A program made the position numbers and the translations under genes. DNA of 64,000 nt from Streptomyces malaysiensis subsp. samsunensis. Its GTDB lineage: Bacteria; Actinomycetota; Actinomycetes; Streptomycetales; Streptomycetaceae. Below, piece by piece: positions 18,371 to 27,957 of the stretch (the first letter of the stretch is position 1; each line of letters begins with the position of its first letter). The notes under the pieces are model-generated. The model worked only from the letters and a program-made list of their open reading frames with translations, was not told the DNA's origin and searched no databases. The DNA lies in contig NZ_JANIIC010000010.1 in the NCBI RefSeq assembly GCF_024519315.1, positions 124,001-188,000 of the forward strand. The letters run 5' to 3'.

Positions 18371-19471
18371 TCAGCCCCGTGGTCCGTACAGGTCCAGCTC
18401 CACCAGCAGCGCCCGGTGGTCGGTGTGCGGCAGATCCAGGAAGCGGGCGGTGCGCGGCCGCAGCGCCTGGCTGACCAGCACATGGTCGATCTGCGCCCCC
18501 AGGATCGGGGTCGTGGCCCTCGGCCAGCTGGGCGTGCGGGGGACTCCGGCGGCCCGTGCGCTGTCCCGCAGCCCGGTGTCCAGGACGGCGCGGAACGCGG
18601 CGTGGTCCTGGGTGGCGTTGAAGTCGCCCGCGATCAGGGTGGGTTCCCCGCCCCGCCCGGCGGCGTAGGCCCGCAGCCGCCCCAGCTCGGTGCGCCAGAG
18701 GTCCACCCCGCCCGGTACCGGCGGCATGGGGTGGGCGACCTGCATCCGCAGCCGCTGCCCCGCGATCCGTACGACGGCCTCCGGCATCCGCAGCGTTCCG
18801 CGCACCCCCTCCGCCGGGGTCAGCGGATGGCGGCTGAGGATGGCCGAGCCCGCGGCGGGGCTGTCGCCGAGGGCGATGCTCCGGTACGGGTAGCCGGTGC
18901 GCACGTCGGCCGAGTCCAGCGCCTCGGCGCACTCCGTATCGCACTCCTGCACCGCGACCAGATCCGGCCGCTCCCGGCGCAGCGCGCTCAGCAGCCCCTC
19001 CCTGGCCTGGCCGAACTCGAGGTTCGCGGTCATCACCCGCAGCCGGGCGAGGACCGGTCCGCGCGGCTCGGGCAGCGGGCCGTTGTCGTACGGCTGGATG
19101 AACCACCCGGTGGCCGCCGCTGCCGCCAGCGCCCAGCCGCACCCCAGCGGCCAGCGGGCGGCCGTGCCGAGCATCAGTGCGAGCGCCGCCGGGACGAGCA
19201 GCCAGGGCAGAAAGGCCAGCAGCTGAGGTATGGGGGTGATGCCGTCGGTGTCCGTGGCCCGGCAGATCACCACCACGCTGACCAGGGCCAGCGGCGGCAT
19301 CGCGCACCAGGCCGCCCAGCGTCGGCCCCGTCCGGCGGGGAGTCGTAGCAGCCGGCCGGCGGCGCCCCGGGCGCCGCGCGGGGCGCCGGGCGGCCGGCCG
19401 GGGTCGGCGGCTCGGTCCTCCGCGACTGTCGTCTCCACGCTGGGCCTCTCGATCGGGGCGGGGGCGCACAT
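18371..19471 (-). CDS. Membrane-anchored endonuclease/exonuclease/phosphatase-family protein
   Basis: The 366-residue protein has a basic, Pro/Ala-rich N-terminus and three membrane segments (about 53-70, 81-101 and 107-124). An EEP domain follows from about 140 to the end. The catalytic pattern is complete: MTANLEF (Asn), VQECD (Glu), GDFNAT (Asp and Asn) and DHRALLVEL (Asp-His). Family members cut phosphodiester or phosphomonoester bonds of nucleic acids, inositol phosphates or sphingolipids. The external placement suggests a secreted substrate, which I cannot name. The start codon lies 17 bp from a GGTCTAGACC palindrome shared with the divergent lyase gene. Confidence 0.83.
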   Translation of the reverse strand: MCAPAPIERPSVETTVAEDRAADPGRPPGAPRGARGAAGRLLRLPAGRGRRWAAWCAMPPLALVSVVVICRATDTDGITPIPQLLAFLPWLLVPAALALMLGTAARWPLGCGWALAAAAATGWFIQPYDNGPLPEPRGPVLARLRVMTANLEFGQAREGLLSALRRERPDLVAVQECDTECAEALDSADVRTGYPYRSIALGDSPAAGSAILSRHPLTPAEGVRGTLRMPEAVVRIAGQRLRMQVAHPMPPVPGGVDLWRTELGRLRAYAAGRGGEPTLIAGDFNATQDHAAFRAVLDTGLRDSARAAGVPRTPSWPRATTPILGAQIDHVLVSQALRPRTARFLDLPHTDHRALLVELDLYGPRG

Positions 19472-19487
19472 TCTCTCGTACGCACAG

Positions 19488-19501
19488 AAGGTCTAGACCT
19501 T
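19488..19501. promoter_or_regulatory. DasR-type (dre-like) operator
   Basis: AAGGTCTAGACCTT is a perfect 14-bp palindrome. Its core GGTCTAGACC is the core of the DasR-responsive element, the GntR-family operator of Streptomyces amino-sugar genes. It lies 102 bp upstream of the lyase gene and 17 bp upstream of the divergent EEP gene. The flanks (A/T rather than T/A) depart from the classic TGGTCTAGACCA. Confidence 0.7.
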
Positions 19502-19602
19502 GACGTGTTCATGAGCTAACTTCCCGGGGCATCGCAGGAGTTCATGTCGGCATCCGTTGTTCACATACAAGAACCCATCGCCTCGACAGGAGAGCCGCCC
19601 CC

Positions 19603-20817
19603 ATGCGCACCAGAGCTCTGCATCTCGCCCTCGCCACAGCGCTGGCCGCGCTGTTGGCGGGCGTCCTCACCGGACCGGCCACGGCCGGGCAGACCCAGCC
19701 GTCCGCCGCGCCCGAGGCCACCCCCAAGGCCGCCTTCACCCACCCCGGCGTCCTCGTCAGCCGCGCCCAGCTCGACTTCGTCCGCTCCAAGGTGAACGCG
19801 GGCGCCCAGCCCTGGAAGGGCGCGTACGACGCGATGCTGGCGAGCCCGTACGCCTCGCTGTCGCGCACCCCCAAGCCCCGCGCGGTCGTCGAATGCGGTC
19901 CCTACTCCGACCCCAACATCGGCTGCACCGATGAGCGCCAGGACGCGCTCGCCGCCTACTCCCTCTCGCTGGCCTGGTACATCAGCCGCGACAGCCGCTA
20001 CGCCGACAAGGCGATCCAGATCATGGACGCCTGGTCGGCCACCATCAAGGACCACACCAACAGCAACGCCCCGCTCCAGACCGGCTGGGCCGGGTCCTCG
20101 TGGCCCCGGGCGGCCGAGATCATCCGCTACACCTACGACGGCTGGTCCGCCGCCTCGATCGACCGCTTCAAGACCATGCTGCGCAACGTCTATCTGCCGA
20201 AGGTCATCGGCGGTTCGAACTCCAACGGCAACTGGGAGCTGACGATGATGGAGGCCGCCACCGGCATCTCCGTCTTCCTCGACGACCGGGCCAACTACGA
20301 CAAGGCCATCGCCAAGTTCCGCGGCCGCGTCCCCGCCTATATCTACCTGGGGTCCGACGGCGCCCTGCCCAAGACCGCGCCCGGCAGCGGACTGGACACC
20401 CGCGACAAGATCATCAACTACTGGCAGGGCCAGTCGACCTTCGTCACCGGCCTCACCCAGGAGACCTGCCGCGACTTCACTCACACCGGATACGGCATCT
20501 CCTCCATCTCGCATGTCGCCGAGACCAGCCGCATCCAGGGCCAGGACCTCTACCCCGAGGTGGGCGAGCGGCTGCGGCAGGCGCTGGGCTTCCAGTCGAA
20601 GTACGAACTGGGCGAGGCCCCGCCGTCCTGGCTGTGCGGCGGCAGCGTCAAGCGCGGCCTCGGACCGGTCACCGAGGTCGGCTTCAACGCCCTGCACACC
20701 CGGCTCGGCACCGCCATGACCAACACCCAGAAGCTCACCGAGCAGCAGCGCCCGGCGGGTACGAACAGCCTCTTCCTGGGCTGGGAGACCCTGACCCACG
20801 CGGAGAACCCCGCCTGA
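19603..20817 (+). CDS. Secreted alginate-lyase-family polysaccharide lyase
   Basis: The 404-residue protein has a Sec signal peptide (cleavage after PATA, about residue 28). An all-helical alginate-lyase-type (alpha/alpha toroid) domain covers about residues 45-390. Family-like segments are HPGVLVSRAQLDFV, NSNGNWELTMMEAATGISVF, and RDFTHTGYGISSISHVAETS, where the Asn, His and Tyr residues expected for beta-elimination sit. It probably cleaves a uronic-acid polymer outside the cell; alginate and glucuronan are both possible. RBS GAGAG precedes the ATG. The upstream dre-like palindrome suggests control by a DasR-type regulator, and a strong terminator follows. Confidence 0.85.
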   Translation: MRTRALHLALATALAALLAGVLTGPATAGQTQPSAAPEATPKAAFTHPGVLVSRAQLDFVRSKVNAGAQPWKGAYDAMLASPYASLSRTPKPRAVVECGPYSDPNIGCTDERQDALAAYSLSLAWYISRDSRYADKAIQIMDAWSATIKDHTNSNAPLQTGWAGSSWPRAAEIIRYTYDGWSAASIDRFKTMLRNVYLPKVIGGSNSNGNWELTMMEAATGISVFLDDRANYDKAIAKFRGRVPAYIYLGSDGALPKTAPGSGLDTRDKIINYWQGQSTFVTGLTQETCRDFTHTGYGISSISHVAETSRIQGQDLYPEVGERLRQALGFQSKYELGEAPPSWLCGGSVKRGLGPVTEVGFNALHTRLGTAMTNTQKLTEQQRPAGTNSLFLGWETLTHAENPA

Positions 20818-20839
20818 TTCCCCGGTTGACCAGGGGCCG

Positions 20840-20866
20840 ACCCCGGGCCGCCGCGCGGCCCGGGGT
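20840..20866. terminator. Perfect 12-bp hairpin between convergent genes
   Basis: ACCCCGGGCCGC-CGC-GCGGCCCGGGGT forms a 12-bp perfect stem with a 3-base loop. It lies 23 bp after the lyase stop and before the ligB stop at 20920, probably acting in both directions. Confidence 0.8.
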
Positions 20867-20919
20867 TCCGGCGTGCCGGGCCTCCGGGGTCCCGGGCCTC
20901 GGGCCGCCGGGCCCCGTCG

Positions 20920-22458
20920 TCACCCGCCGCGCAGTGCCAGCACCGTCTCGACCGTGTCCGCCTGATCCGCCGGCTTGTCCTCCCGGTAGCGCAGCACCCG
21001 CGCGAACCGCAGTGTGACGCCCGCCGGATAGCGGGACGAGCGCTGGAGCCCGTCGAAGGCCACCTCCACCACCAGCTCCGGCCGCACCCGCACCACCCAG
21101 CCGTCGTCGCTGACCGCGACGCCCAGCAGCGCCTCCGTCTGCCACTCCAGCATCGCGTCGGTGAGCCCCTTGAAGGTCTTGCCCAGCATCAGATACGTGC
21201 CGTCCGCCGCCCGCGCGCCCAGATGGAGGTTGGACAGCTTCCCGGTGCGGCGGCCGTGCCCCCACTCCGCCGCAAGCACCACCAGGTCGAGGGTGTGCAC
21301 CGGTTTGACCTTCAGCCAGGACGCCCCGCGCCGTCCCGCGCCGTACGGCGCCTCCAGCGCCTTGACCAGCACCCCCTCATGGCCCCTGGCCAGCACGTCC
21401 GCGGCGAACTCCCGTGCCGCCCGCCGGGTTTCCGGATCCGCCGGGTCGTCGGCCACCAGCCGCCGCACCCGCCGGGGCCCGGGGGTGATCCGGGCCAGTT
21501 CGGCATGGCGCTCATGGGCCGGGAGGTCGAGCAGATCGCGGTCGTCCACCACGAGCAGATCGAAGAAGACGGGGGACAGCGGCAGCGCGGCCGACGCCCC
21601 GGGCACATCGAGCCGGGAGCCGACCCGTCCGGAGGTCTCCTGGAACGGCCGGGGCCGCCCCTCGGCGTCCAGCAGGATCACCTCGCCGTCGAGGATCGCC
21701 CGGTCCACCGCCAGCTCCCGCGCGGCCGTGACGACCTCCGGCAGCCGGTCGGTGATCTCGTCGAGGGTGCGGGTGTAGATCCGTACGTCCGCGCCGTCCC
21801 GGTGCACCTGCACCCGGATCCCGTCCAGCTTCTCCTCGACCGCGCACGGCCCCAGCCGGTCCATGGCCTCGTCGAGGTCCTTGGCGCTCCGCGCGAGCAT
21901 CGGCAGCACCGGCCGCCCCACCTCGAGCCGGAAGTCGGCCAGCGCCTGCGGGCCGCGCGCCAGCAGCGCCCCCGCGACCGCGCCCAGCGAACCGCCGAGC
22001 ATCACCGCCCGCCGCACCTCGGCGGCCGGTGCGCCCACCGCCTCGGCGAGCCCCTCCACGGCCAGTCCCTCCAGCGCCCCCTGCCGCAGCTCGCCGCCGA
22101 TCAGGCCGAGCAGAAAGCCCTGCTCCTCCTTGGTCGCGGCGGACAGCAGCTCGCCCACCAGCCGTTTGCGGGCCGCCGTCGCACCGCTGCCGGAGACCGC
22201 CGCGACCCGGCTCAGGGCCTCGTCCACATCGAGCACGGTCAGCGTGGGCTCGGCGGCGGGTTCCCGCCGGTGGCGCAGGGTGGACCAGCCCACTCCGGTG
22301 CGGCGCTGGGGCAGCTTGCCCGCGAGGTAGGTGATCACCACGGCCGCTTCGGCCGGTTCCGTACGCCGGAACAGCCGGGCCAGCGCGGCGATCTTCTCCG
22401 AGCGGGCGGAGGTGGCCGCGACCTGGCGGGAGGTCCGCGCGACATCAGCCAGCAGCAT
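20920..22458 (-). CDS. ligB: ATP-dependent DNA ligase, LigB type
   Basis: The 512-residue ligase closely follows mycobacterial LigB: an N-terminal DNA-binding domain (about 1-190), an adenylation domain (about 200-400) and a C-terminal OB-fold. The nucleotidyl-transfer lysine is in [10 protein letters not shown]. Other signatures are [24 protein letters not shown] and WLKVKP. Such ligases are auxiliary repair enzymes; replication uses the NAD-dependent ligase. It shares the region with a LigD-type polymerase, but the two are not in one operon. It is convergent with the lyase gene, with the terminator at 20840 between. Confidence 0.92.
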   Translation of the reverse strand: MLLADVARTSRQVAATSARSEKIAALARLFRRTEPAEAAVVITYLAGKLPQRRTGVGWSTLRHRREPAAEPTLTVLDVDEALSRVAAVSGSGATAARKRLVGELLSAATKEEQGFLLGLIGGELRQGALEGLAVEGLAEAVGAPAAEVRRAVMLGGSLGAVAGALLARGPQALADFRLEVGRPVLPMLARSAKDLDEAMDRLGPCAVEEKLDGIRVQVHRDGADVRIYTRTLDEITDRLPEVVTAARELAVDRAILDGEVILLDAEGRPRPFQETSGRVGSRLDVPGASAALPLSPVFFDLLVVDDRDLLDLPAHERHAELARITPGPRRVRRLVADDPADPETRRAAREFAADVLARGHEGVLVKALEAPYGAGRRGASWLKVKPVHTLDLVVLAAEWGHGRRTGKLSNLHLGARAADGTYLMLGKTFKGLTDAMLEWQTEALLGVAVSDDGWVVRVRPELVVEVAFDGLQRSSRYPAGVTLRFARVLRYREDKPADQADTVETVLALRGG

Positions 22459-22506
22459 GGCTCCAGCCTGCCCCGCACCCCGGGCGGAAACCAGGTGCGG
22501 CGCCCC

Positions 22507-23097
22507 TCAGGCGGGGTGTCCCGGCTCCGTGTGTCCCGTGTCGCCGCGTCCCGTGTCGCCACGTCCCATGTCCGTGCGGCCCGTGTCCGTGCGGCCCATG
22601 TCGGTGCGGCCCGGCTCCGTGCGTCCCATGTCCGCGCGTCCCGTGTCGCCACGTCCCATGTCCGCGCGTCCCGCGCCGCCACGGCTCGGCCCGGCGCACA
22701 GCGCCCAGATGACGAGGGCGTCGACGATGAGCAGCACCGTGGCCCAGACCGGGTAGTACGGCAGCCACAGGAAGTTGGCGATCAGAGCCAGACCGGCCAG
22801 CACCACACCGGCTACGCGGGCCCACATCGCCCCGGTGAACACCGCGAATCCGGCGACCAGGAGGGCGATGCCCACGCCCAGGTGGACCCATCCCCATCCG
22901 GCGAGGTCGAACTGGAAGATATAGCTCTGCGTGACCAGGAACACTCGGTCGGTCTGGATGGCCGAGATGCCCTGGAGCAGGTTCATCAGACCACTGAAGA
23001 TCATCATGACCGCCGCGAAGACGAGCCATCCGCTCACCGCCCGGTGCATGTGGCCCGGGGCGGCCCCTGTCTGAACTCCACCGGCGTGACTGGCCAT
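22507..23097 (-). CDS. DUF7144-type membrane protein with repeat tail
   Basis: The 196-residue protein has four membrane segments at about residues 20-42, 60-82, 86-104 and 108-132. The last 55 residues are made of five-residue units such as ADMGR, GDTGR and TEPGR. The core matches the small actinobacterial membrane family annotated DUF7144, whose role is unknown. ATG 23097 is chosen, giving the short N-terminus seen in the family (MASHAGG). The gene is divergent from the second SpoIIE phosphatase. Confidence 0.8.
   Translation of the reverse strand: MASHAGGVQTGAAPGHMHRAVSGWLVFAAVMMIFSGLMNLLQGISAIQTDRVFLVTQSYIFQFDLAGWGWVHLGVGIALLVAGFAVFTGAMWARVAGVVLAGLALIANFLWLPYYPVWATVLLIVDALVIWALCAGPSRGGAGRADMGRGDTGRADMGRTEPGRTDMGRTDTGRTDMGRGDTGRGDTGHTEPGHPA
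22516..22665 (-). repeat. 15-bp in-frame tandem repeats (10 units)
   Basis: Ten consecutive 15-bp units encode pentapeptides of the form xDMGR, xDTGR or TEPGR at the C-terminus of the DUF7144 protein. Alternate units are more alike, suggesting duplication in steps of 30 bp. Confidence 0.85.
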
Positions 23098-23153
23098 GTC
23101 GGGCTCCTTCGTCAGGCGCAATCGGCGCCACCATGACACCGATGTGCGGCAAT

Positions 23154-23170
23154 AAGGGTGAATTACCCTT
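23154..23170. promoter_or_regulatory. AAGGGT-N5-ACCCTT inverted repeat in a divergent promoter region
   Basis: AAGGGT (23154-23159) and ACCCTT (23165-23170) are separated by GAATT. The repeat lies in the unusually AT-rich gap between the DUF7144 gene (start 23097) and the second SpoIIE gene (start 23373). It is followed by T-rich sequence, so an operator or a small hairpin is possible. Confidence 0.4.
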
Positions 23171-23372
23171 TTTCTTAGATTTGCATAGAGCCTCGCCTTC
23201 GGCACCTCGCCCACCGAAGGTCCGCCCAAAGTCCTGTCGCGGAGCCCGCGATGGGGGCGTTCCGTAAGCGACTCGATACGGAAAGTCGTGCGTCGCATGC
23301 GGAATGTAAGGGCGCCTGGCCAGTGGAAGCGGAGATTCGCCTTCCAGGAATTCCCGGTGTAGATGTATCTGT

Positions 23373-26123
23373 ATGGCCCGGTTTATGGGTCGATCGTGGG
23401 CTGCCCGCATGTTCCCCGGTCGGCGCCCACGGAGTCGGCGCCGGGAGCGCCCGGAGGTGGCGGGCCGGCGCTTTCGATCGTGGCTGAGCGTCCGCAGCGT
23501 GGCCGGGCAGGTCTTCGTTCTCCAGCTGGTGATCGTGCTGTTGCTCGGCGCGGCGGCGACCTTCGCCCTCGTGCTCCAGGTGCGGCACGACGCCACCGAC
23601 GAGGCCCGCGGCCGGTCCATCGCGGTCGCCGAGTCCTTCGCCAACTCCCCCGGTATCGTCCAGGCCCTGCACAGCACCAGTCCCACCAAGGTGCTCCAGC
23701 CCAGGGCCGAGGCCGCCCGCAAGGGGTCCGGGCTGGATTTTGTCGTGGTCATGAACACCAGGGGGATCCGGCTCACTCACCCCAATCCCAACCGGATCGG
23801 CCAACACTACGTCGGTGTCATCGAGCCGGCGCTGCACGGGCACACCATCACCCATACCGGTCCCGGCACATTGGGGGAGGCGATGGACGCGGTGGCGCCC
23901 ATCTTCGACAGCCACCACAAGGTCGTCGGTGCGGTCGGCGCGGGGATCACCATCCAGAAGGTGAGCGGGCTCGCCAACCGTCAGCTGCCGCTCCTGGTCG
24001 GCGCCGTCTCCGCCTCGCTCGTCCTCGCCACCGGCGGCACCGCGCTGGTGACCAGGCGGCTGCGGCGGCAGACCCGCGGCCTGGATCCGGTCGAGATGAC
24101 GCGGATGTACGAGCACCATGACGCGGTGCTGCACTCGGTGCGCGAGGGCGTGTTGATCGTCGGCGGCGACGGGCGCCTCGTACTGGCCAACGACGAGGCG
24201 TCGCGGCTGCTCGATCTGCCGCTGCGGCCGGAGGGACGGCTGGTGGACGACCTGGGCCTGGAGCCCCATGTCGCCGATGTGCTGGCCTCCGGGCGGGATG
24301 TCACCGACGAGGTACTGGTGGCCGGCGACCGGCTGCTGGCCATCAACAACCGGCTGACCGACCGGGCCGGCGGCCCGCCCGGCAGCGTCGCCACCCTGCG
24401 CGACTCCACCGAGCTGCGCGCCCTCTCCGGCCGTGCCGAAGTGGCGCAGAAGCGGCTCAAACTGCTCTACGACGCGAGCGTGGAGATCGGCACCACGCTC
24501 GATGTGGGCCGGACCGCCGAGGAGCTGGCGCAGGTGGCGGTCGACCGCTTCGCCGACTTCGTCACCGTCGACCTGGCGGAGCCCGTGGCGCGCGGCGATG
24601 AGCCGCTGGCGATCGGCGGCGTCGAGATGCGCCGGTCGGCCGTCCACGGCATCCGCTCCGATCCCCCTTTCTATCCGGCCGGCCGGATCTTCTCGTTCGT
24701 CCCGTCCTCACCCCAGGCGTTCGGGCTGAGCGGCGGTGAACCGGTCGTGGAGACCGATCTCTCCGAGGCCACCGGCTGGCAGGCCCAGGACCCCGAGCGG
24801 ACCGCCAAGATCATCGACTACGGCGTCCGATCGCTGGTCACCGTGCCGCTGCGGGCCAGGGGCGTGCTGCTGGGCGTGGTCAACTTCTGGCGCATGAAGC
24901 AGCGCGAGCCCTTCGAGGAGGAAGAGGTCTCCCTCGCCGAGGAGCTCGCCTCGCACGCCGCGGTCTGCATCGACAACGCCCGCCGCTACACCCGCGAACA
25001 CACCATGGCGGTGACCCTCCAGCACAGCCTGCTGCCGCGCGCCCTGCCCACCCAGAGCGCCCTGGACGTGGCCTTCCGCTATCTGCCGGCCGAATCGGGG
25101 GTGGGCGGCGACTGGTTCGATGTCATTCCGCTGCCGGGGGCGCGGGTGGCGCTGGTGGTGGGCGATGTGGTGGGGCACGGTCTGCACGCGGCCGCGACGA
25201 TGGGACGGCTGCGTACGGCGGTGCACAACTTCTCCACGCTCGATCTCCCGCCCGATGAGATCCTCTCCCATCTCGACGATCTGATCGCCCGGATCGACCA
25301 GGACGAGGGCCCCGGTGGGCCGAACGGCAGCGGCGGGGGCGGCGGCAGCGAGGGGATCACCGGGGCCACCTGTCTGTACGCGATCTACGATCCCGTCACC
25401 CGACACTGCATGATGGCGCGGGCCGGTCATCCACCGCCCGCGCTGGTGCGTCCGGACGGTTCGGTGGAGTTCCTCGATCTGCCCGCGGGGCCGCCGCTGG
25501 GCCTGGGCGGGCTGCCGTTCGAGACCGCCGAGGTGGAGCTGGCCGAGGGCAGCCATCTCGTCCTCTATACCGACGGGCTCATCGAGGACCGCCGCCGGGA
25601 GATCGACACCGGACTGGAGATGCTGCGCGCCGCCCTGTCCCACCCCGGCCGGACGCCCGACGAGATCTGCACCGAGGTGCTGGACGCGCTGCTGCCCAGC
25701 AACCCCAGCGATGACATCGCCCTGATCGCCGCCCGTACCCGGGTCGTGGGTACCGACCGCGTGGCCTCCTGGGACGTGCCGTCCGACCCCGCCGCCGTGG
25801 CCGGGGTGCGTGCCGATGTCATGCGGCAGCTGGACGAATGGGGGCTGGACGAGGTCGCGTTCACCGCCGAGTTGGTGCTCAGCGAGCTGATCACCAACGC
25901 CATCCGCCACGCCACCGGCCCGATCCGGGTGCAGGTGCTCCGCGACCGCGCCCTGATCTGCGAGGTCTCCGACTCCAGCAGCACCTCCCCGCATCTGCGG
26001 TACGCGGCGACGATGGACGAGGGCGGCCGGGGGCTCTTCCTGGTCGCCCAGTTCGCCGAGCGCTGGGGCACCCGCTACACCTCGGACGGCAAGGTCATCT
26101 GGGCGGAGCTGGCGATTCCGTAA
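23373..26123 (+). CDS. Transmembrane sensor SpoIIE phosphatase with PAS, GAF and anti-sigma-type ATPase
   Basis: The 916-residue protein runs as follows: membrane segment at about 49-67, extracellular Cache-like sensor about 70-205, second membrane segment about 209-229, PAS about 250-350, GAF about 385-535, PP2C/SpoIIE about 560-770 and GHKL ATPase about 790-912. The sensor is of the single-Cache type seen in DcuS/CitA-like kinases (ESFANSPGI, PNRIGQHYVG). Phosphatase metal motifs are GGDWFD, GDVVGHG, YTDGLIE and DDIAL. The ATPase has LSELITNAIRHA and GRGLFLVAQF. It probably turns an external signal into control of an anti-anti-sigma factor. MARFMGRSW is the chosen start; an ATG at 23385 is also possible. 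A large cytosolic relative lies at 3.7 kb. Confidence 0.88.
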   Translation: MARFMGRSWAARMFPGRRPRSRRRERPEVAGRRFRSWLSVRSVAGQVFVLQLVIVLLLGAAATFALVLQVRHDATDEARGRSIAVAESFANSPGIVQALHSTSPTKVLQPRAEAARKGSGLDFVVVMNTRGIRLTHPNPNRIGQHYVGVIEPALHGHTITHTGPGTLGEAMDAVAPIFDSHHKVVGAVGAGITIQKVSGLANRQLPLLVGAVSASLVLATGGTALVTRRLRRQTRGLDPVEMTRMYEHHDAVLHSVREGVLIVGGDGRLVLANDEASRLLDLPLRPEGRLVDDLGLEPHVADVLASGRDVTDEVLVAGDRLLAINNRLTDRAGGPPGSVATLRDSTELRALSGRAEVAQKRLKLLYDASVEIGTTLDVGRTAEELAQVAVDRFADFVTVDLAEPVARGDEPLAIGGVEMRRSAVHGIRSDPPFYPAGRIFSFVPSSPQAFGLSGGEPVVETDLSEATGWQAQDPERTAKIIDYGVRSLVTVPLRARGVLLGVVNFWRMKQREPFEEEEVSLAEELASHAAVCIDNARRYTREHTMAVTLQHSLLPRALPTQSALDVAFRYLPAESGVGGDWFDVIPLPGARVALVVGDVVGHGLHAAATMGRLRTAVHNFSTLDLPPDEILSHLDDLIARIDQDEGPGGPNGSGGGGGSEGITGATCLYAIYDPVTRHCMMARAGHPPPALVRPDGSVEFLDLPAGPPLGLGGLPFETAEVELAEGSHLVLYTDGLIEDRRREIDTGLEMLRAALSHPGRTPDEICTEVLDALLPSNPSDDIALIAARTRVVGTDRVASWDVPSDPAAVAGVRADVMRQLDEWGLDEVAFTAELVLSELITNAIRHATGPIRVQVLRDRALICEVSDSSSTSPHLRYAATMDEGGRGLFLVAQFAERWGTRYTSDGKVIWAELAIP

Positions 26124-26144
26124 CGGCGCGGGACACGGCGAGGC

Positions 26145-26165
26145 GGGGCGTCCGCCGCGCGCCCC
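26145..26165. terminator. Weak hairpin after the second SpoIIE gene
   Basis: GGGGCG (26145-26150) and CGCCCC (26160-26165) can pair 22 bp after the stop codon. The stem is short and there is no T-tract. Confidence 0.35.
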
Positions 26166-26377
26166 CATACGACCGGCAGGGCGATGGCCGCCGATGGCGG
26201 CGGCATATGCGTCCGGAAGATGACGCTCCACGGCGCCCGGATTTGACGGATCGTCATAATCCATGTGCTGGGAGGGACCGGTCAAAGTGGCGTGACTCCA
26301 CTAACATGTGGCGCCCACGGCTTGATGTCCGCGTGGTCCAGCCGGAAACCCTCAACGCGCCCATGAGGACCTGATAG

Positions 26378-27943
26378 ATGTCAGCACACATATCCAGCCA
26401 TCCGTACAAAGGGCCCTCGGTGACGCGGTCGGCCCTGGCCGTCCCGCTGCTGGCAGCCGTCGTCGCCGGTGCGGCGGGACTGTGGGTGACCACCGCGGTC
26501 CCATCCGACCAGCGCGCCCTCGTCGCCGTCTTCTGCGGAGCCGCCGCCGTGCTGCTGGGCGTGGCGCTCGCGGTCGCCACCCAGCGTTCGCTGACCATCG
26601 GCCGGCTCCGGGAGCGGGTCACGGCGCTGGAGAACGCGTCCGCCGCGCGGGAGATCGAGGCCACCCGGCTCGCCGAGGAAACGATTCCGTCCGCGGTGCG
26701 GCAACTGCGCGCGGGCGGCTCGGTGGAGACCGTGGTCACCCGCATGGAGCGCCCCACCAGCAGGGCCCATCAGCAGCTGCTGCGGACGCTGCTGCGCGAG
26801 ATCGGCGACGGTGAGCGGATGCGCGCCTCCGCGATGGCCGCGTGCGCCAACGCCGCGGGCCGCGTCCAGGCGCTGGCCACCAGCATGCTGGCCGATCTGC
26901 GGGAGATGGAGAACCGCCACGACGAAACCGTCCTCGGTGATCTGCTGAAGCTGGACCACACCACCGCCCAGGCGGGCCGGATCGCGGACAGCATCGCGGT
27001 GCTGACCGGTGCGCGCTCCGGGCGCCGCTGGACCAAGCCGATCGTCATGGAGTCCGTGCTGCGCGGCGCGATCGGCCGGATCAGCGCCTTCCAGCGGGTA
27101 CGGGTCCACTCGGCGAGCAACGCCGCGGTGGCCGGTTACGCGGCCGAGGGCGTCATGCACGCCCTCGCCGAACTGATGGACAACGCCGCCAGCTTCTCGC
27201 CTCCCACCGAGGAGGTGCATGTGTACGTCGAGGAGACGCACGCGGGCGTCGTGGTCACCATCGAGGACGGCGGACTGGTGATGGGCCCGGCCGCCCTGGA
27301 CCGCGCCCAGAAGGCCGTCTCCTCCGAGAGCCTGGACCTGATGAGCCTGTCCGGCACCCGGCTGGGCCTCGCGGTCGTCGGCTGTCTGGCCCGTAAGCAC
27401 GGGCTCACCGTCTCCTTCCGGCCGTCCGCGCGGGGCGGCACCGGCGTGGTCGTCCTGATCCCGCAGCAGCTGATCACGCACCTCAACCAGGACGCCGTGG
27501 TCCTCGACACGCCGGGCTCGGTCCGCTCCGGGTTTCCCCGGCAGGCGTCCGCAGGGTCCACCGGGTCTGCCGCGTCCACCGCCACCGCCACCCTGGCCCC
27601 CGCCACCTCGCCGTCCACGCCGCCGTCCACCTCGCCTTCGTCCGCGCCGGACCCCGCCGAGCAGCCCTCGCGGGTCAACGGACTGCCCAAGCGGCGCCGT
27701 GGCGAGACGCTCGCCGCCGCCACCCGGGCGGCCGCTCAGGCGGCCGAGGAGGAACCCAAGGCCAGGACGAGCCGTCCACGACCCGAGGAAGCCGGAGCCC
27801 GCTTCGGCGCCTTCCGCCAGGCGGCCCGGGGTGGTTCCGCCGCCGGTGCCCCGTGTGACACCGAGCCTTCGGTATCCGCGGAGCACACCGAGTCCGCCGA
27901 GTCCGCCGAGTCCGCCGAGCCTGCCGAGAACGACAAGCCGTGA
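26378..27943 (+). CDS. cvnA: Conservon sensor kinase-like ATPase CvnA
   Basis: The 521-residue protein has two membrane segments (about 17-38 and 45-66) and a helical region that replaces a normal dimerisation/phosphoacceptor domain. A GHKL ATPase follows at about 225-360 (LAELMDNAASFSP N-box; GTRLGLAVV G-box). The C-terminal tail is Pro/Ser/Thr/Ala-rich and disordered. In conservons CvnA is thought to receive a signal and act on the CvnB/C/D module at the membrane. The next gene starts 14 bp after its stop, and four genes then follow with overlaps, so this opens a five-gene operon. Confidence 0.92.
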   Translation: MSAHISSHPYKGPSVTRSALAVPLLAAVVAGAAGLWVTTAVPSDQRALVAVFCGAAAVLLGVALAVATQRSLTIGRLRERVTALENASAAREIEATRLAEETIPSAVRQLRAGGSVETVVTRMERPTSRAHQQLLRTLLREIGDGERMRASAMAACANAAGRVQALATSMLADLREMENRHDETVLGDLLKLDHTTAQAGRIADSIAVLTGARSGRRWTKPIVMESVLRGAIGRISAFQRVRVHSASNAAVAGYAAEGVMHALAELMDNAASFSPPTEEVHVYVEETHAGVVVTIEDGGLVMGPAALDRAQKAVSSESLDLMSLSGTRLGLAVVGCLARKHGLTVSFRPSARGGTGVVVLIPQQLITHLNQDAVVLDTPGSVRSGFPRQASAGSTGSAASTATATLAPATSPSTPPSTSPSSAPDPAEQPSRVNGLPKRRRGETLAAATRAAAQAAEEEPKARTSRPRPEEAGARFGAFRQAARGGSAAGAPCDTEPSVSAEHTESAESAESAEPAENDKP

Positions 27944-27957
27944 CAGAAGGAACGCCG

